The notes beneath the pieces are model-generated. The model made no database searches. It saw nothing but the letters and a program-made list of their open reading frames with translations, and was not told where the DNA came from. Source: Castellaniella sp041677825 (GTDB lineage Bacteria; Pseudomonadota; Gammaproteobacteria; Burkholderiales; Burkholderiaceae_B). Taken from it: 64,000 nt of DNA. Below, piece by piece: positions 34,382-42,904 of the stretch; within the stretch, counting starts at the first letter, position 1, and each line of letters begins with the position of its first letter. The stretch is taken from assembly GCF_041677825.1 (NCBI RefSeq), contig NZ_JBAYPG010000006.1:1-64000 (forward strand). The letters run 5' to 3'. Position numbers and translations under genes: made by a program.

Positions 34382-35159
34382 GGCGCGCCCGCCCCAGGCC
34401 AATATAGGCCTCGACCACCCGCGGATCGGTCGTGGCCTCGGCAGGCGGTGCATCGGCAATCTTCCGGCCATAGTCGAGCACGACGACCCGGTCGCATACC
34501 GCCTGCACCACGCGCATCACGTGCTCGACCAGCAAGACCGTGACGCCATACTGCGCGCGCATGGTGGACACCACCTCGATCAGTTTGTCGACATTGGGCG
34601 GCGACAGGCCGGCCGCTGGTTCATCGAGCAGAAAGACCCTGGGCGAGGTTGCCAGCCCGCGCGCCAGTTCGACCATGCGCTGCTGGCCGATCGACAAGGC
34701 TGCAGCAGGCTGATCGATGAAGCGTTCGAGGCCGAACAGCGCCAGCATCTCGAGCGCCTTCTCGCGTGTGCGCACGTCGTCGGCCCGGGCACTGGGCAGG
34801 CGCAGCACGCTGGCCAGATCGCCACTGGGCAGCGCATGCTGCATCGCGAGTGCAATATTCCGGGCCACGCTCAGCGCAGGAAACAGGCGCAGCATCTGGA
34901 ACGTGCGGGCCACCCCCATACGCGCAATCTGCCATGAGGGGCGGCCCGAGATCTGCTGCCCATCGAGCAACACCCGCCCGCTCGAGGGCACCAGCAGCCC
35001 GGTGAGGATATTGACCAGCGTGGACTTCCCCGAACCGTTGGGCCCGATCAGGCCCACGATCTCGCCTGGGGCAACCGTGAACGACACGTCATCGAGCGCC
35101 ATCAGGCCGCCAAAATGCTTGGTGATGCCCTGGACCTGCAAAAGGGATTGCGTGCTCAT
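34374..35159 (-). CDS. livG: branched-chain-amino-acid-type ABC transporter ATPase, LivG
   Basis: This 261-residue ATPase has VQGITKHFGGLMALDDVSFT, Walker A GPNGSGKSTLVNILTG, the LivG-specific long insert before the signature (VARTFQMLRLFPALSV), signature AALSIGQQRMVELARGL (a variant, SIGQQ, of LSGGQ), Walker B VFLLDEPAAGLSP, and the LivG C-terminus VVEAYIGLG. Overlaps livM by four bases. Confidence 0.94.
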   Translation of the reverse strand: MSTQSLLQVQGITKHFGGLMALDDVSFTVAPGEIVGLIGPNGSGKSTLVNILTGLLVPSSGRVLLDGQQISGRPSWQIARMGVARTFQMLRLFPALSVARNIALAMQHALPSGDLASVLRLPSARADDVRTREKALEMLALFGLERFIDQPAAALSIGQQRMVELARGLATSPRVFLLDEPAAGLSPPNVDKLIEVVSTMRAQYGVTVLLVEHVMRVVQAVCDRVVVLDYGRKIADAPPAEATTDPRVVEAYIGLGRARHA

Positions 35160-36064
35160 CTGCGCCTCCGGTGCACCCAGGCCCCCAGGACACCTTCGGG
35201 CATGGCAATGATCATGAAAATCATCAGCGCCCCGAAAATCACCAACTTGAAGCTGGCCAGCGGCCCCAGCAGTTCGGGCAAGGCCGTGAGTACGACCGCC
35301 CCCAGCAAGGGCCCCCAGAGCGTGCCCTGACCACCCACGATCACCATGGCCACGATGCTGGCCGATACGAGAATGGTGAAATCATCGGGCGTGACCCCGC
35401 GGATATGATGGGCAACCAGCACGCCCGCACCCCCGGCCAGGGCAGCGGCAATGACGAAGGCCAGCAGTTTGGAACTGGTGGTATGCAGACCGATGGCACG
35501 CGCCAGGACTTCGTCGTCGCGTATGGCCTGCCAGGCCGCGCCAACACGCGAATGCGTCAGCGCCCAGGCCAGCACCACCGTAAGCGCGGCGAGCGCCAGG
35601 GCCAGATAATAGAATTGCCCAACGCGCTGAAACCCCGGAACAGGCTCGACGGACAGCCCATATTGCCCACCGGTGAAGCTCGTCCATTGGGACAGGGCCA
35701 GATACACGATGGTCTGGAACGCAATGCTGACGATCGCCAGAAAATGCCCGCGCAGGCGCAGCGCCGGCAGGCCCAGGGCCAGGCCGAACAACCCGGCAAC
35801 GACCATGCCCGATGGCAGGTTGACCCAGAACCCGGTGCCCAGATCACGCTCCATGATGGCCGTCGTGTAGGCGCCAATGCCGAAAAATGCGGCGTGGGCA
35901 AATGAAATCTGCCCCGCCCAGCCCATGACCAGATCCAGGCTGACGGCGAGAATGACGAAAATGAATATCATGACGATGATATTCAGCAGGTAGCCCCCGC
36001 TGCCGAGCACGGGCAGCAAGAGCAGCAGCAGGCAAAGCAGCAGGATCGAAACAGGTTTGCGCAT
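35156..36064 (-). CDS. livM: branched-chain-amino-acid-type ABC transporter permease, LivM
   Basis: This 302-residue polytopic protein has about eight to nine hydrophobic segments. LivM features: LAVSLDLVMGWAGQISFAHAAFFGIGAYT near residue 40 (the GxISFGHAAFFGIGAY block) and RDDEVLARAIGLHTTSSKLLAFVIAAALAG, the cytoplasmic coupling region. Starts one base after the livH stop. Confidence 0.94.
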   Translation of the reverse strand: MRKPVSILLLCLLLLLLPVLGSGGYLLNIIVMIFIFVILAVSLDLVMGWAGQISFAHAAFFGIGAYTTAIMERDLGTGFWVNLPSGMVVAGLFGLALGLPALRLRGHFLAIVSIAFQTIVYLALSQWTSFTGGQYGLSVEPVPGFQRVGQFYYLALALAALTVVLAWALTHSRVGAAWQAIRDDEVLARAIGLHTTSSKLLAFVIAAALAGGAGVLVAHHIRGVTPDDFTILVSASIVAMVIVGGQGTLWGPLLGAVVLTALPELLGPLASFKLVIFGALMIFMIIAMPEGVLGAWVHRRRR

Positions 36065-36065
36065 G

Positions 36066-36950
36066 TCAGGAACGCTCTGTGATACGGCCGAACAGGCCTT
36101 GTGGACGCACCAGAAGCATGACGATCACCAGGAAGAAACCGATCATGTCGCGCAGCTCATTGCCGAGATAGCCCGACACCATGGCCTCGATGATGCCCAG
36201 CAGCAGGCCCGCCGTGACCGCCCCGCCCACGCTGCCCATACCCCCCAGAATGACCACTGTGAAGGCCTTCAGAACCAGCATCGAGCCGGAGGTGGGCTGA
36301 ACCATGAACACCGCGGACATCAGCCCACCCGCAATGCCGGCCAGCGCCGCACCCACGGCGAAGGTGACGACGGACACGCGCCGCACATGCACCCCGCTGA
36401 TCTGGGCCACCATGGGGTGTTGCGCCATGGCGCGCAGCGCCCGCCCTGTCCAGGTGTAACGCAGCACCAGCATCAGGATGCTGACCAGCACGAGGGTGGC
36501 CAGCACGATGAGCACGCGCTGGCCTGTAAGGAAGACCGGGCCGATCTGGAATGCAGTCTGTGCCATGCCATCGAGGCGCAAGGTCTGGGGCTGGGCACCG
36601 AACACGAGCAAGGCGCCATTCTGCAGCAGGACCGACAGCCCGAATGACGCAATGATCGCGTTGGTTGCATCCTTGCCGGCCAGCGGCCGGAACACGATGC
36701 GTTCGGACAGAATACCGAACAGGCCCAGGGCCACCGCCACGATCAGGAAGGTGGGCAGCAGCCCCCAGCCCAGAAAATAGGCGGCAGTGACTGCGGCGTA
36801 GCCCCCCAGCATGTAGAACTCGCCATGCGCGAAGTTCACGACACCCAATATGCCGAAGATCAGGGTCAGGCCCACCGCCACCAGGACGTAGCCTGACCCG
36901 TTGACCACACCATTGGCCAGGAACTGCAGGAACAGGTTGAAGCTATCCAT
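36066..36950 (-). CDS. livH: branched-chain-amino-acid-type ABC transporter permease, LivH
   Basis: This 294-residue inner-membrane protein has LivH landmarks: LANGVVNGSGYVLVAVGLTLIFGILGVVNFAHGEFYMLGGY with the conserved NFAHGE, RALRAMAQHPMVAQISGVHVRRV as the EAA-like coupling loop, and GGMGSVGGAVTAGLLLGIIEAM. Forms the translocation pore with LivM. It starts 14 bases after the binding-protein gene. Confidence 0.94.
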   Translation of the reverse strand: MDSFNLFLQFLANGVVNGSGYVLVAVGLTLIFGILGVVNFAHGEFYMLGGYAAVTAAYFLGWGLLPTFLIVAVALGLFGILSERIVFRPLAGKDATNAIIASFGLSVLLQNGALLVFGAQPQTLRLDGMAQTAFQIGPVFLTGQRVLIVLATLVLVSILMLVLRYTWTGRALRAMAQHPMVAQISGVHVRRVSVVTFAVGAALAGIAGGLMSAVFMVQPTSGSMLVLKAFTVVILGGMGSVGGAVTAGLLLGIIEAMVSGYLGNELRDMIGFFLVIVMLLVRPQGLFGRITERS

Positions 36951-36964
36951 TGCACACAGGAACG

Positions 36965-38122
36965 TCAGTCAAATGGCAGCCATTCTCGTTTGCCGTTCTT
37001 GACGATGGCCAGACCGATCTTGAAAGGCACGCTGCCCTGCGCATCGAATTTGGCCGTCGTGTCGGCTGGCCCCTGCACCAGAGGAAAGTCATCCATGTGC
37101 ATCAGCGCCTGCTGAATGGCCGCGCCATCGGCCTTGCCGGCCCTGCGTACGGCTTCGATCAGGACGTTCATGGAGTCGTAGCCCAGCGCACTGTAGACAT
37201 CGGGCTCTTTGTTGAACTGGGCACGAAAGCGCTCGGTGAAGGCCTGGCCCACCGGGTTGGGGGTGGACGGCTCGAACATGGAAGACACAGCAAAGCCCTC
37301 GGAAGCCGGCCCGGCCAGTTCGATGAGTTTGTCGCTCATCATGGAACCTGAGCCCACCAGTTGGGTGTCCATGCCGACTTCGCGCGATTGCTTGATGATC
37401 TGCGCGCCGGCATCCATGAGCCCCGCCATGTAGATGGCTTCGGGCTTCTGGGTGCGCAGCTTGGTCAGCACCGAGTAGAAATCGCGTTCGTCGGGATTGT
37501 AGGTTTCGATGGCGATGATTTCACCGCCCGCGGCCTCGACATCCTTCTTGAGCTGATCGGCCAGCGAAGAGCCATAAATGGAGTTTTCCTGGATGATGGC
37601 CACGCGCTTGGCACCCAGTTTGTGGACGATGTCTTCGGCCGACTGGCGGGCCTGCTCGACGCTGCCCGGAAAGGCGCGGAAGAACCAGGGGTCGCCAGGT
37701 TCGTTGGCATCGGTGACATTGGACGATGTGGACCCGGCCGACACCATGGGGACATGGAACTCACGGGCCACCTTGGAGGCTGCCAGGGCGACGGCACTGA
37801 CGTAGGTGCCGCTGATGCCCACCACGCCGTCGGATTCGATCAGCTTGCGCACCGCGGTGACGCCCTTCGTGGACGAACCCTCGTCATTTTCGATGAACAG
37901 CTCGACCTGTTTGCCCAGCACCCCGCCCTTGGCATTGGCCTCTTCTGCGGCAAAGCGCACGCCTTCGATGATGGATGTGCCCGCCAGCGCAGCGGGGCCC
38001 GACAACGGCAGCATCACGCCCAGTTTGACCGTATCCTGTGCGGCCGCGGGCGCGGCCATCAGGGCGCACGCCAGCCCGAGGGCCCCGGCACCCGCAAGCG
38101 CTCTTGAAAAGATCCTGTACAT
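36965..38122 (-). CDS. Liv-type periplasmic substrate-binding protein
   Basis: This 385-residue precursor has the signal peptide MYRIFSRALAGAGALGLACALMAAPAAAQ; the ATG at 38122 puts it at the N-terminus. The mature type I periplasmic-binding fold includes KLGVMLPLSGPAALAGTSIIEG, ENDEGSSTKGVTAVRKLIESDGVVGISG, VPMVSAGSTSSNVTD and RVAIIQENSIYGSS. Such receptors bind branched amino acids but also amides, urea and aromatic acids. First gene of a nine-gene operon; divergent from the IclR-type regulator, so likely controlled by it. Confidence 0.92.
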   Translation of the reverse strand: MYRIFSRALAGAGALGLACALMAAPAAAQDTVKLGVMLPLSGPAALAGTSIIEGVRFAAEEANAKGGVLGKQVELFIENDEGSSTKGVTAVRKLIESDGVVGISGTYVSAVALAASKVAREFHVPMVSAGSTSSNVTDANEPGDPWFFRAFPGSVEQARQSAEDIVHKLGAKRVAIIQENSIYGSSLADQLKKDVEAAGGEIIAIETYNPDERDFYSVLTKLRTQKPEAIYMAGLMDAGAQIIKQSREVGMDTQLVGSGSMMSDKLIELAGPASEGFAVSSMFEPSTPNPVGQAFTERFRAQFNKEPDVYSALGYDSMNVLIEAVRRAGKADGAAIQQALMHMDDFPLVQGPADTTAKFDAQGSVPFKIGLAIVKNGKREWLPFD

Positions 38123-38175
38123 GTCAGCTCCTATTCTGATGACCTGTGCAAACGATGAATTCTTTGTATAATTGC

Positions 38176-38198
38176 ATTGCGATTGAGTATATCGCAAT
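38176..38198. promoter_or_regulatory. perfect 8+8 palindrome, candidate IclR-type operator
   Basis: ATTGCGAT (38176-38183) and ATCGCAAT (38191-38198) flank seven bases. The palindrome is in the 214-base spacer between the livK-like gene and the divergent iclR-type gene, 54 bases from the former start. A TATAAT (plus strand, 38167-38172) abuts it, so binding would affect promoters in this spacer. IclR proteins bind dyads of this sort next to divergent promoters; assignment to this regulator is inference. Confidence 0.6.
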
Positions 38199-38336
38199 AC
38201 GCTCACTGTAACCTCAGTACACGCAGCATAACCGTTCTTCCGCATTGTTTTCAAGCTGTCCGGGCTGGGGATTCCACCTACGCGACCAGCCTGCAATCAC
38301 GCGGCAAAAGCCCGGAAACCCGTTCCCCATCCATCC

Positions 38337-39104
38337 ATGGCAACCAACAATTCGCTGTACGTATTCTCGCTGGCCAAGGCTTTCAAGCTTCTCGAGGCGT
38401 TCTCCCATCACGGCGGCACCCACGGCCTCACACTGAAGGAACTGGCCGACCTGGCCGGTCTGGATCGCAGTTCGGCCCAGCGCATGGCCTACACACTGGT
38501 CGAACTGGGATACCTCGAACGCGCCGACAACCGGGCGTATGTGCTGGGCAAGAAAGTGCTCGAACGCACGTTCGATTTCCTGCGCACGCATCCCCTGATC
38601 GAGCGCGCCACCCCGGTGCTCGTAGACCTCCAGAAAGAAGCCGGCGAACGCGTCGATCTCAGCCTGTTCGATGATCTGTCCATCATCTATGCCCTGCGCC
38701 GGCAGTCGAAGCGGCAGACTTTTTTCGCCACCCTCGTTGGGCGACGCATTCCCACCTATGCGTCTTCGGGGGGGCGGGCCATCATGTCACACCTGCCCGC
38801 TGACCAGGTCGATGACATCCTGGCGCGCTCCACCCTGAAACCAATCACTGCCAAAACGAACACCGATCCAGCGCGCATCCGCGAACTGGTCGCCCAGGCC
38901 AAGGTGCAGGGCTTTGCGCTCGCCATAGAAGAATCGCTGCGCGGCGAAATCGTGTTGGCCAGCGCCGTGCTGGGCAATGCCCGGCAACCCGTGGCAGCGA
39001 TCCATATTTCAGGCTCCTGCGCCGAATGGACGGCGGATGAATTCGTGCGGCGCTTTGCGCCCCTGGCCATGGCGGCATCCAGGGCCCTGTATGGCGGCGC
39101 CTGA
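38337..39104 (+). CDS. IclR-family transcriptional regulator
   Basis: This 255-residue protein has an N-terminal winged helix (SLAKAFKLLEAFSHHGGTHG, then LTLKELADLAGLDRSSAQRM with the recognition helix, LVELGYLERADNRAYVLG wing) and a C-terminal effector domain (VLVDLQKEAGERVDLSLFDD, PTYASSGGRAIMSHLP, AIEESLRGEIVLASAVLG). Divergent from the liv-SDR-hydrolase-amidase operon and therefore its probable regulator. The ligand is presumably an intermediate of the pathway. Confidence 0.92.
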   Translation: MATNNSLYVFSLAKAFKLLEAFSHHGGTHGLTLKELADLAGLDRSSAQRMAYTLVELGYLERADNRAYVLGKKVLERTFDFLRTHPLIERATPVLVDLQKEAGERVDLSLFDDLSIIYALRRQSKRQTFFATLVGRRIPTYASSGGRAIMSHLPADQVDDILARSTLKPITAKTNTDPARIRELVAQAKVQGFALAIEESLRGEIVLASAVLGNARQPVAAIHISGSCAEWTADEFVRRFAPLAMAASRALYGGA

Positions 39105-39255
39105 ACCGACTGCAGACCGGCCGCCGGCACGGAAGCGCATGAACCAGACGGCGCTGGCGCACGATGGTCGTGCCCATGGGGCCGTCCGGGAGAAGGCCCC
39201 GACCCGGGGAAGACCCCGATTGAACGCGCAAATGCCCGACTGGAAGGTATGCCGC

Positions 39256-39284
39256 TTGATTCGCACTGAATTTGGCACTAAAAT
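39256..39284 (+). promoter_or_regulatory. sigma70-type promoter of rplU-rpmA
   Basis: TTGATT (39256-39261) and TAAAAT (39279-39284) are separated by 17 bases. Transcription from about 39291 gives a leader of roughly 50 bases that includes the hairpin at 39294-39312. The position and box quality make this one of the best promoters in the window; its -35 is identical to that of rplM. Confidence 0.75.
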
Positions 39285-39293
39285 GCAGGGCTT

Positions 39294-39312
39294 GGCCAAT
39301 TTTTCGTTGGCC
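39294..39312 (+). promoter_or_regulatory. hairpin in the rplU leader
   Basis: GGCCAA and TTGGCC (6 bp perfect stem) flank the loop TTTTTCG. It starts within a few bases of the predicted transcription start and ends about 33 bases before the rplU ATG. It could stabilise the mRNA 5' end or serve as an L21-responsive site. No further structure is evident. Confidence 0.45.
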
Positions 39313-39344
39313 CGTTTTGGCATTTCAATTATCAGGAAACCCCC

Positions 39345-39656
39345 ATGTACGCGGTCATAAAAACCGGCGGCAAACAGTATCGTGTATGCGCCGGCCAGAA
39401 ACTGAAGATCGAACAGATACCGGCTGACATCGGGCAAGAAATCTCGCTTGACCAGGTGCTGTCGGTTGGCGAGGGCGAGAGCCTCAGGCTTGGCACGCCC
39501 TTGGTCGATGGTGCAGCAGTCACGGCAACCGTTCTTGCACAAGGCCGTCACGACAAGATCAAAGTCTTCAAGATGCGCAGGCGCAAGCACTATCGCAAGA
39601 CCCAGGGTCATCGTCAGAATTACACCGAAATCCGCATCGACACGATTGCGGCCTGA
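39345..39656 (+). CDS. rplU: 50S ribosomal protein L21
   Basis: This 103-residue protein begins MYAVIKTGGKQYRVCAGQKL, the diagnostic L21 N-terminus, and has VFKMRRRKHYRKTQGHRQNYTEI near the C-terminus for 23S rRNA binding. Full family length. The promoter at 39256-39284 lies upstream and rpmA follows after 20 bases. Confidence 0.98.
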   Translation: MYAVIKTGGKQYRVCAGQKLKIEQIPADIGQEISLDQVLSVGEGESLRLGTPLVDGAAVTATVLAQGRHDKIKVFKMRRRKHYRKTQGHRQNYTEIRIDTIAA

Positions 39657-39676
39657 TCGGTCACCAGGAGTCCATC

Positions 39677-39937
39677 ATGGCACACAAGAAAGGCGGCGGC
39701 TCTACACGCAACGGTCGCGATTCCGAATCGAAACGCCTGGGCGTCAAGGTCTACGGCGGCCAGCAGATTTCTGCGGGCGGCATCATCGTGCGCCAGCGCG
39801 GCACGCAATTCCATCCGGGCGTCAACGTCGGCATCGGCAAGGACCACACCCTGTTCTCGCTGGTCGATGGCACGGTCCAGTTCGGCATCAAAGGCGCCCT
39901 CAACAAGCGCACGGTATCGGTCAGCCCAGGCAACTGA
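39677..39937 (+). CDS. rpmA: 50S ribosomal protein L27
   Basis: This 86-residue protein begins MAHKKGGGSTRNGRDSESKR, with the extended basic N-terminus that reaches toward the peptidyl-transferase centre, and has RQRGTQFHPGVNVGIGKDHTLFSLVDG. Canonical length. The SD CAGGAG lies nine bases upstream. Followed by an intrinsic terminator. Confidence 0.98.
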   Translation: MAHKKGGGSTRNGRDSESKRLGVKVYGGQQISAGGIIVRQRGTQFHPGVNVGIGKDHTLFSLVDGTVQFGIKGALNKRTVSVSPGN

Positions 39938-39985
39938 ACGCCTGCCGGCCCTCGGCCGACACAACGTGCACGCGCCGGCATCAGG

Positions 39986-40011
39986 GCCCTGCCACATGGC
40001 AGGGCTTTTTT
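39986..40011 (+). terminator. intrinsic terminator after rpmA
   Basis: A perfect 8 bp stem, GCCCTGCC/GGCAGGGC, with loop ACAT, is followed directly by six T. It is positioned about 50 bases after the rpmA stop and 55 bases before the obg start. It should reduce read-through from the very active rplU promoter into obg-proB. Confidence 0.88.
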
Positions 40012-40065
40012 CTTCAGAATGATCGGCACACCCGCAGTCCACCTTGCGTGTGGGGGTACTCAAGC

Positions 40066-41166
40066 ATGAAATTCACAGACGAAGCCACCATCGAAGTCGT
40101 TGCCGGCAGGGGCGGCAATGGCGTTGCCAGTTTCCGGCGCGAGAAATTCATCCCCAAGGGCGGGCCCGACGGTGGTGATGGCGGGCGCGGCGGCTCTGTA
40201 GTGGCGGAAGCCGACCGCAACATCAATACCCTGATCGACTACCGTTACGCGCGCCTGCACCGGGCCAGAAACGGTGAACATGGGCGTGGCTCCGACCAGT
40301 ATGGCGCCGGAGCCCCGGATGTCATCCTGCGCATGCCGGTGGGCACGGTCATCACCGATGCCGACACCGGCGCCGTCATCTGCGACCTCGACCACCACGG
40401 TGCACGGGTCACGCTGGCCGCCGGCGGTGCCGGCGGTCTGGGCAATCTGCGCTTCAAGTCCAGCACCAATCGGGCGCCACGCCAGTTCACGCCGGGCCAG
40501 GAAGGCGAACAGCGCCGCCTGAACCTCGAACTGAAACTGCTGGCCGATGTGGGGCTGCTGGGTATGCCGAATGCGGGCAAATCCACGCTGATTGCCCAGG
40601 TGTCCAATGCACGGCCCAAGATCGCCGATTATCCTTTCACCACCCTGCACCCCAACCTTGGCGTCGTGCGGGTATCGCCCGCACACAGTTTCGTGATCGC
40701 CGACATTCCCGGACTGGTTCCAGGGGCCTCCGAAGGCGTGGGTCTGGGGCATCAGTTCCTGCGCCACCTCGGGCGCTGCCGGGTACTGCTGCATCTGCTC
40801 GACGTGCATTCGCCCGATCCGGAGGTCGACGCCTGCGCACAGGCCGTACAGGATGCGCAAGCCATCGTTCGCGAACTGGGCCATTACAGTGCCGAACTGG
40901 CGGCCAAACCGCGCTGGCTGGTCCTCAACAAAATCGACATGGTGGCCGACCCAGCCGCAGTGCAACAGCGCATCTGCAATGATCTGGGCTGGCAGGGGCC
41001 GGTATACGCGATTTCCGCACTCACCGGCCAAGGAACGCAGGTGCTCATGCGCGCGCTGCAGTCATGGCTGGACCAGCAGCGGCAGGATGAGCAGCGGCAG
41101 ATCGAACAGCCTGTCGATGCCGACCCGCATGCCTCGAACGATCCCGATTCACAGACCGAACCATGA
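40066..41166 (+). CDS. obg: Obg/CgtA GTPase
   Basis: This 366-residue protein has an N-terminal glycine-rich Obg fold (MKFTDEATIEVVAGRGGNGV, GGPDGGDGGRGGS). The G domain has G1 GMPNAGKST at 166-174, G2 with the YPFTTLHPNLG switch, G3 DIPGL at 213-217 and G4 NKID. The C-terminal tail is short and acidic/Gln-rich (QDEQRQIEQPVDADPH). It binds the 50S subunit and couples ribosome maturation to GTP/ppGpp levels. It overlaps proB by four bases (ATGA). A terminator precedes it, so either read-through or an unseen local promoter feeds it. Confidence 0.97.
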   Translation: MKFTDEATIEVVAGRGGNGVASFRREKFIPKGGPDGGDGGRGGSVVAEADRNINTLIDYRYARLHRARNGEHGRGSDQYGAGAPDVILRMPVGTVITDADTGAVICDLDHHGARVTLAAGGAGGLGNLRFKSSTNRAPRQFTPGQEGEQRRLNLELKLLADVGLLGMPNAGKSTLIAQVSNARPKIADYPFTTLHPNLGVVRVSPAHSFVIADIPGLVPGASEGVGLGHQFLRHLGRCRVLLHLLDVHSPDPEVDACAQAVQDAQAIVRELGHYSAELAAKPRWLVLNKIDMVADPAAVQQRICNDLGWQGPVYAISALTGQGTQVLMRALQSWLDQQRQDEQRQIEQPVDADPHASNDPDSQTEP

Positions 41167-42338
41167 AGTCACCCCCTCATCGAGACACGCCGGGCTCGGT
41201 CGTGCGCGATGCGCGCCGCCTGGTCATCAAGGTCGGATCCACATTGGTCACCAACGAGGGCCGCGGACTGGACCGCCAGGAAGTCGGTCTGTGGGCAGCC
41301 CAGATCGCCAGTCTGCACGCCAGTGAACGGCAGATCGTGCTGGTGTCCAGCGGCGCCATAGCCGAGGGCATGGTGCGGCTGGGCTGGCCACGTCGCCCCC
41401 GGAGCACGCCGGAACTCCAGGCTGCAGCGGCGGTCGGCCAGATGGGCCTGGCGCAGGCTTACGAAGCGGCCTTTGCCCAGCACGGTATCCGTACGGCGCA
41501 GATTCTCCTGACACACGACGATCTGGCCGATCGCCACCGATACCTGAACGCCCGCAGCACGCTCAACACCTTGCTGGCGCTGGGCGTGGTGCCGATCGTC
41601 AACGAAAACGACACCATCGCCACCGACGAGATCCGGCTGGGCGACAACGATACCCTGGGTGCGCTGGTCACCAATCTGATCGAAGCGCACGTGCTCATCA
41701 TCCTGACCGACCAGGACGGCCTCTACAGTGCCGATCCACGCAAGGATCCGCACGCACGCTTCATCCACCATGGCCAGGCGGGTGACGCGACCCTCGAAGC
41801 CATGGCGGGCGGCTCGGGCAGCACGATCGGCACGGGCGGCATGCTGACCAAGGTGCTGGCGGCCCGGCGGGCGGCCAACAGCGGCGGGCATACCGTCATT
41901 GCCTCGGGCCGTGAGCCGGATGTCCTGCGCCGCCTGGCTGCGGGCGAGCCGGTGGGCACCGAACTGCGGGCTGCATTGCCCCTGCGTTCGGCGCGCCAGC
42001 GCTGGATGGCCAACCATCTGCGCCTGCGTGGCCGCATCACGCTCGACGCAGGTGCCGTGCGGGCCATCACGCGGGGACACCGCAGCCTGCTGCCCATCGG
42101 GGTGATCGCGGTAGAGGGCGAGTTCGGGCGCGGTGACGTGGTTGCCTGCGTCGATGAACACGGGGTCGAATGCGGGCGTGGCCTGATCAATTATTCCTCG
42201 GCCGAAACGGCCCGCATCCTGCGCCAGCCCAGTGCGAAGATTGCCGGCATCCTCGGGCACCTGTCGGACCCTGAACTCATACACCGCGACAACCTGACCA
42301 TTACGCGCACACGCAGCGTCATTTCTGCGCCGGAATGA
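41163..42338 (+). CDS. proB: glutamate 5-kinase
   Basis: This 391-residue protein has an amino-acid-kinase domain (RRLVIKVGSTLVTNEGRGLD, VLVSSGAIAEGMVRLG, PIVNENDTIATDEIRLGDNDTLGALV, SGSTIGTGGMLTKVLAA) followed by a C-terminal PUA domain (ITLDAGAVRAITRGHRSLLPIGV). It phosphorylates glutamate in the first step of proline synthesis and is feedback-inhibited by proline in the family. Coupled to obg by ATGA. It ends 20 bases inside the convergent lrp-type gene. Confidence 0.97.
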   Translation: MKSPPHRDTPGSVVRDARRLVIKVGSTLVTNEGRGLDRQEVGLWAAQIASLHASERQIVLVSSGAIAEGMVRLGWPRRPRSTPELQAAAAVGQMGLAQAYEAAFAQHGIRTAQILLTHDDLADRHRYLNARSTLNTLLALGVVPIVNENDTIATDEIRLGDNDTLGALVTNLIEAHVLIILTDQDGLYSADPRKDPHARFIHHGQAGDATLEAMAGGSGSTIGTGGMLTKVLAARRAANSGGHTVIASGREPDVLRRLAAGEPVGTELRAALPLRSARQRWMANHLRLRGRITLDAGAVRAITRGHRSLLPIGVIAVEGEFGRGDVVACVDEHGVECGRGLINYSSAETARILRQPSAKIAGILGHLSDPELIHRDNLTITRTRSVISAPE

Positions 42339-42807
42339 ACAGGGTTTCCTTGACCTCTTCCATGACCACGCAGCTCTTGGTCTGGGTCACCCCTGGCAGA
42401 CGCAGCAGGATATTGCCCAGCAGGTTGCGGTACTGGCTGATTTCCTTGATGCGGGCCTTGACCATGTAGTCGAAGTCGCCCGATACCAGATGACATTCGA
42501 GCACTTGTGGAATGCCCAGGATCTCGCGGCGGAAATCGTCGAAGGTGCGCTCGGACTTGCTCGACATGCTGATTTCGACAAAGACCAGCAGACCCGCATC
42601 CAGCGCCTGCGGTGCGACACGGGCGTGGTAGCCTGTAATGATGCGCTCGCGCTCGAGGCGGCGCACCCGCTCGATGCAGGGGGTGACCGTCAGACCAACG
42701 GCATCGGCCAGTTCGGTCATGGTCAGGCGCCCGTTCTGCTGCAGCAGATCCAGAATGCGCCGATCGATTCTGTCGAGCCCCTGGCCTGAAGTTTTATATA
42801 CCCGCAT
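42319..42807 (-). CDS. Lrp/AsnC-family transcriptional regulator
   Basis: This 162-residue protein has LDRIDRRILDLLQQNGRLTM and ELADAVGLTVTPCIERVRRL (helix-turn-helix), ERERIITGYHARV, then the RAM/AsnC ligand-binding domain (FVEISMSSKSERTFDDFRRE, VLECHLVSGDFDYMVKARIK, LLRLPGVTQTKSCVVMEEVK). The ATG at 42807 is chosen because upstream residues are non-conserved. Divergent from dadA: Lrp-type activators (DadR/BkdR style) commonly sit beside and control dadA, responding to alanine or leucine. Confidence 0.92.
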   Translation of the reverse strand: MRVYKTSGQGLDRIDRRILDLLQQNGRLTMTELADAVGLTVTPCIERVRRLERERIITGYHARVAPQALDAGLLVFVEISMSSKSERTFDDFRREILGIPQVLECHLVSGDFDYMVKARIKEISQYRNLLGNILLRLPGVTQTKSCVVMEEVKETLFIPAQK

Positions 42808-42904
42808 CCTGTGATGTACCGGCCTGCCACTGCCTTGCCATCCGGGATACCGGCAGCAGCGTGTCAGACGCCGGGGCAGAAGAATGAGCAAATGGCAGTC
42901 ATTG

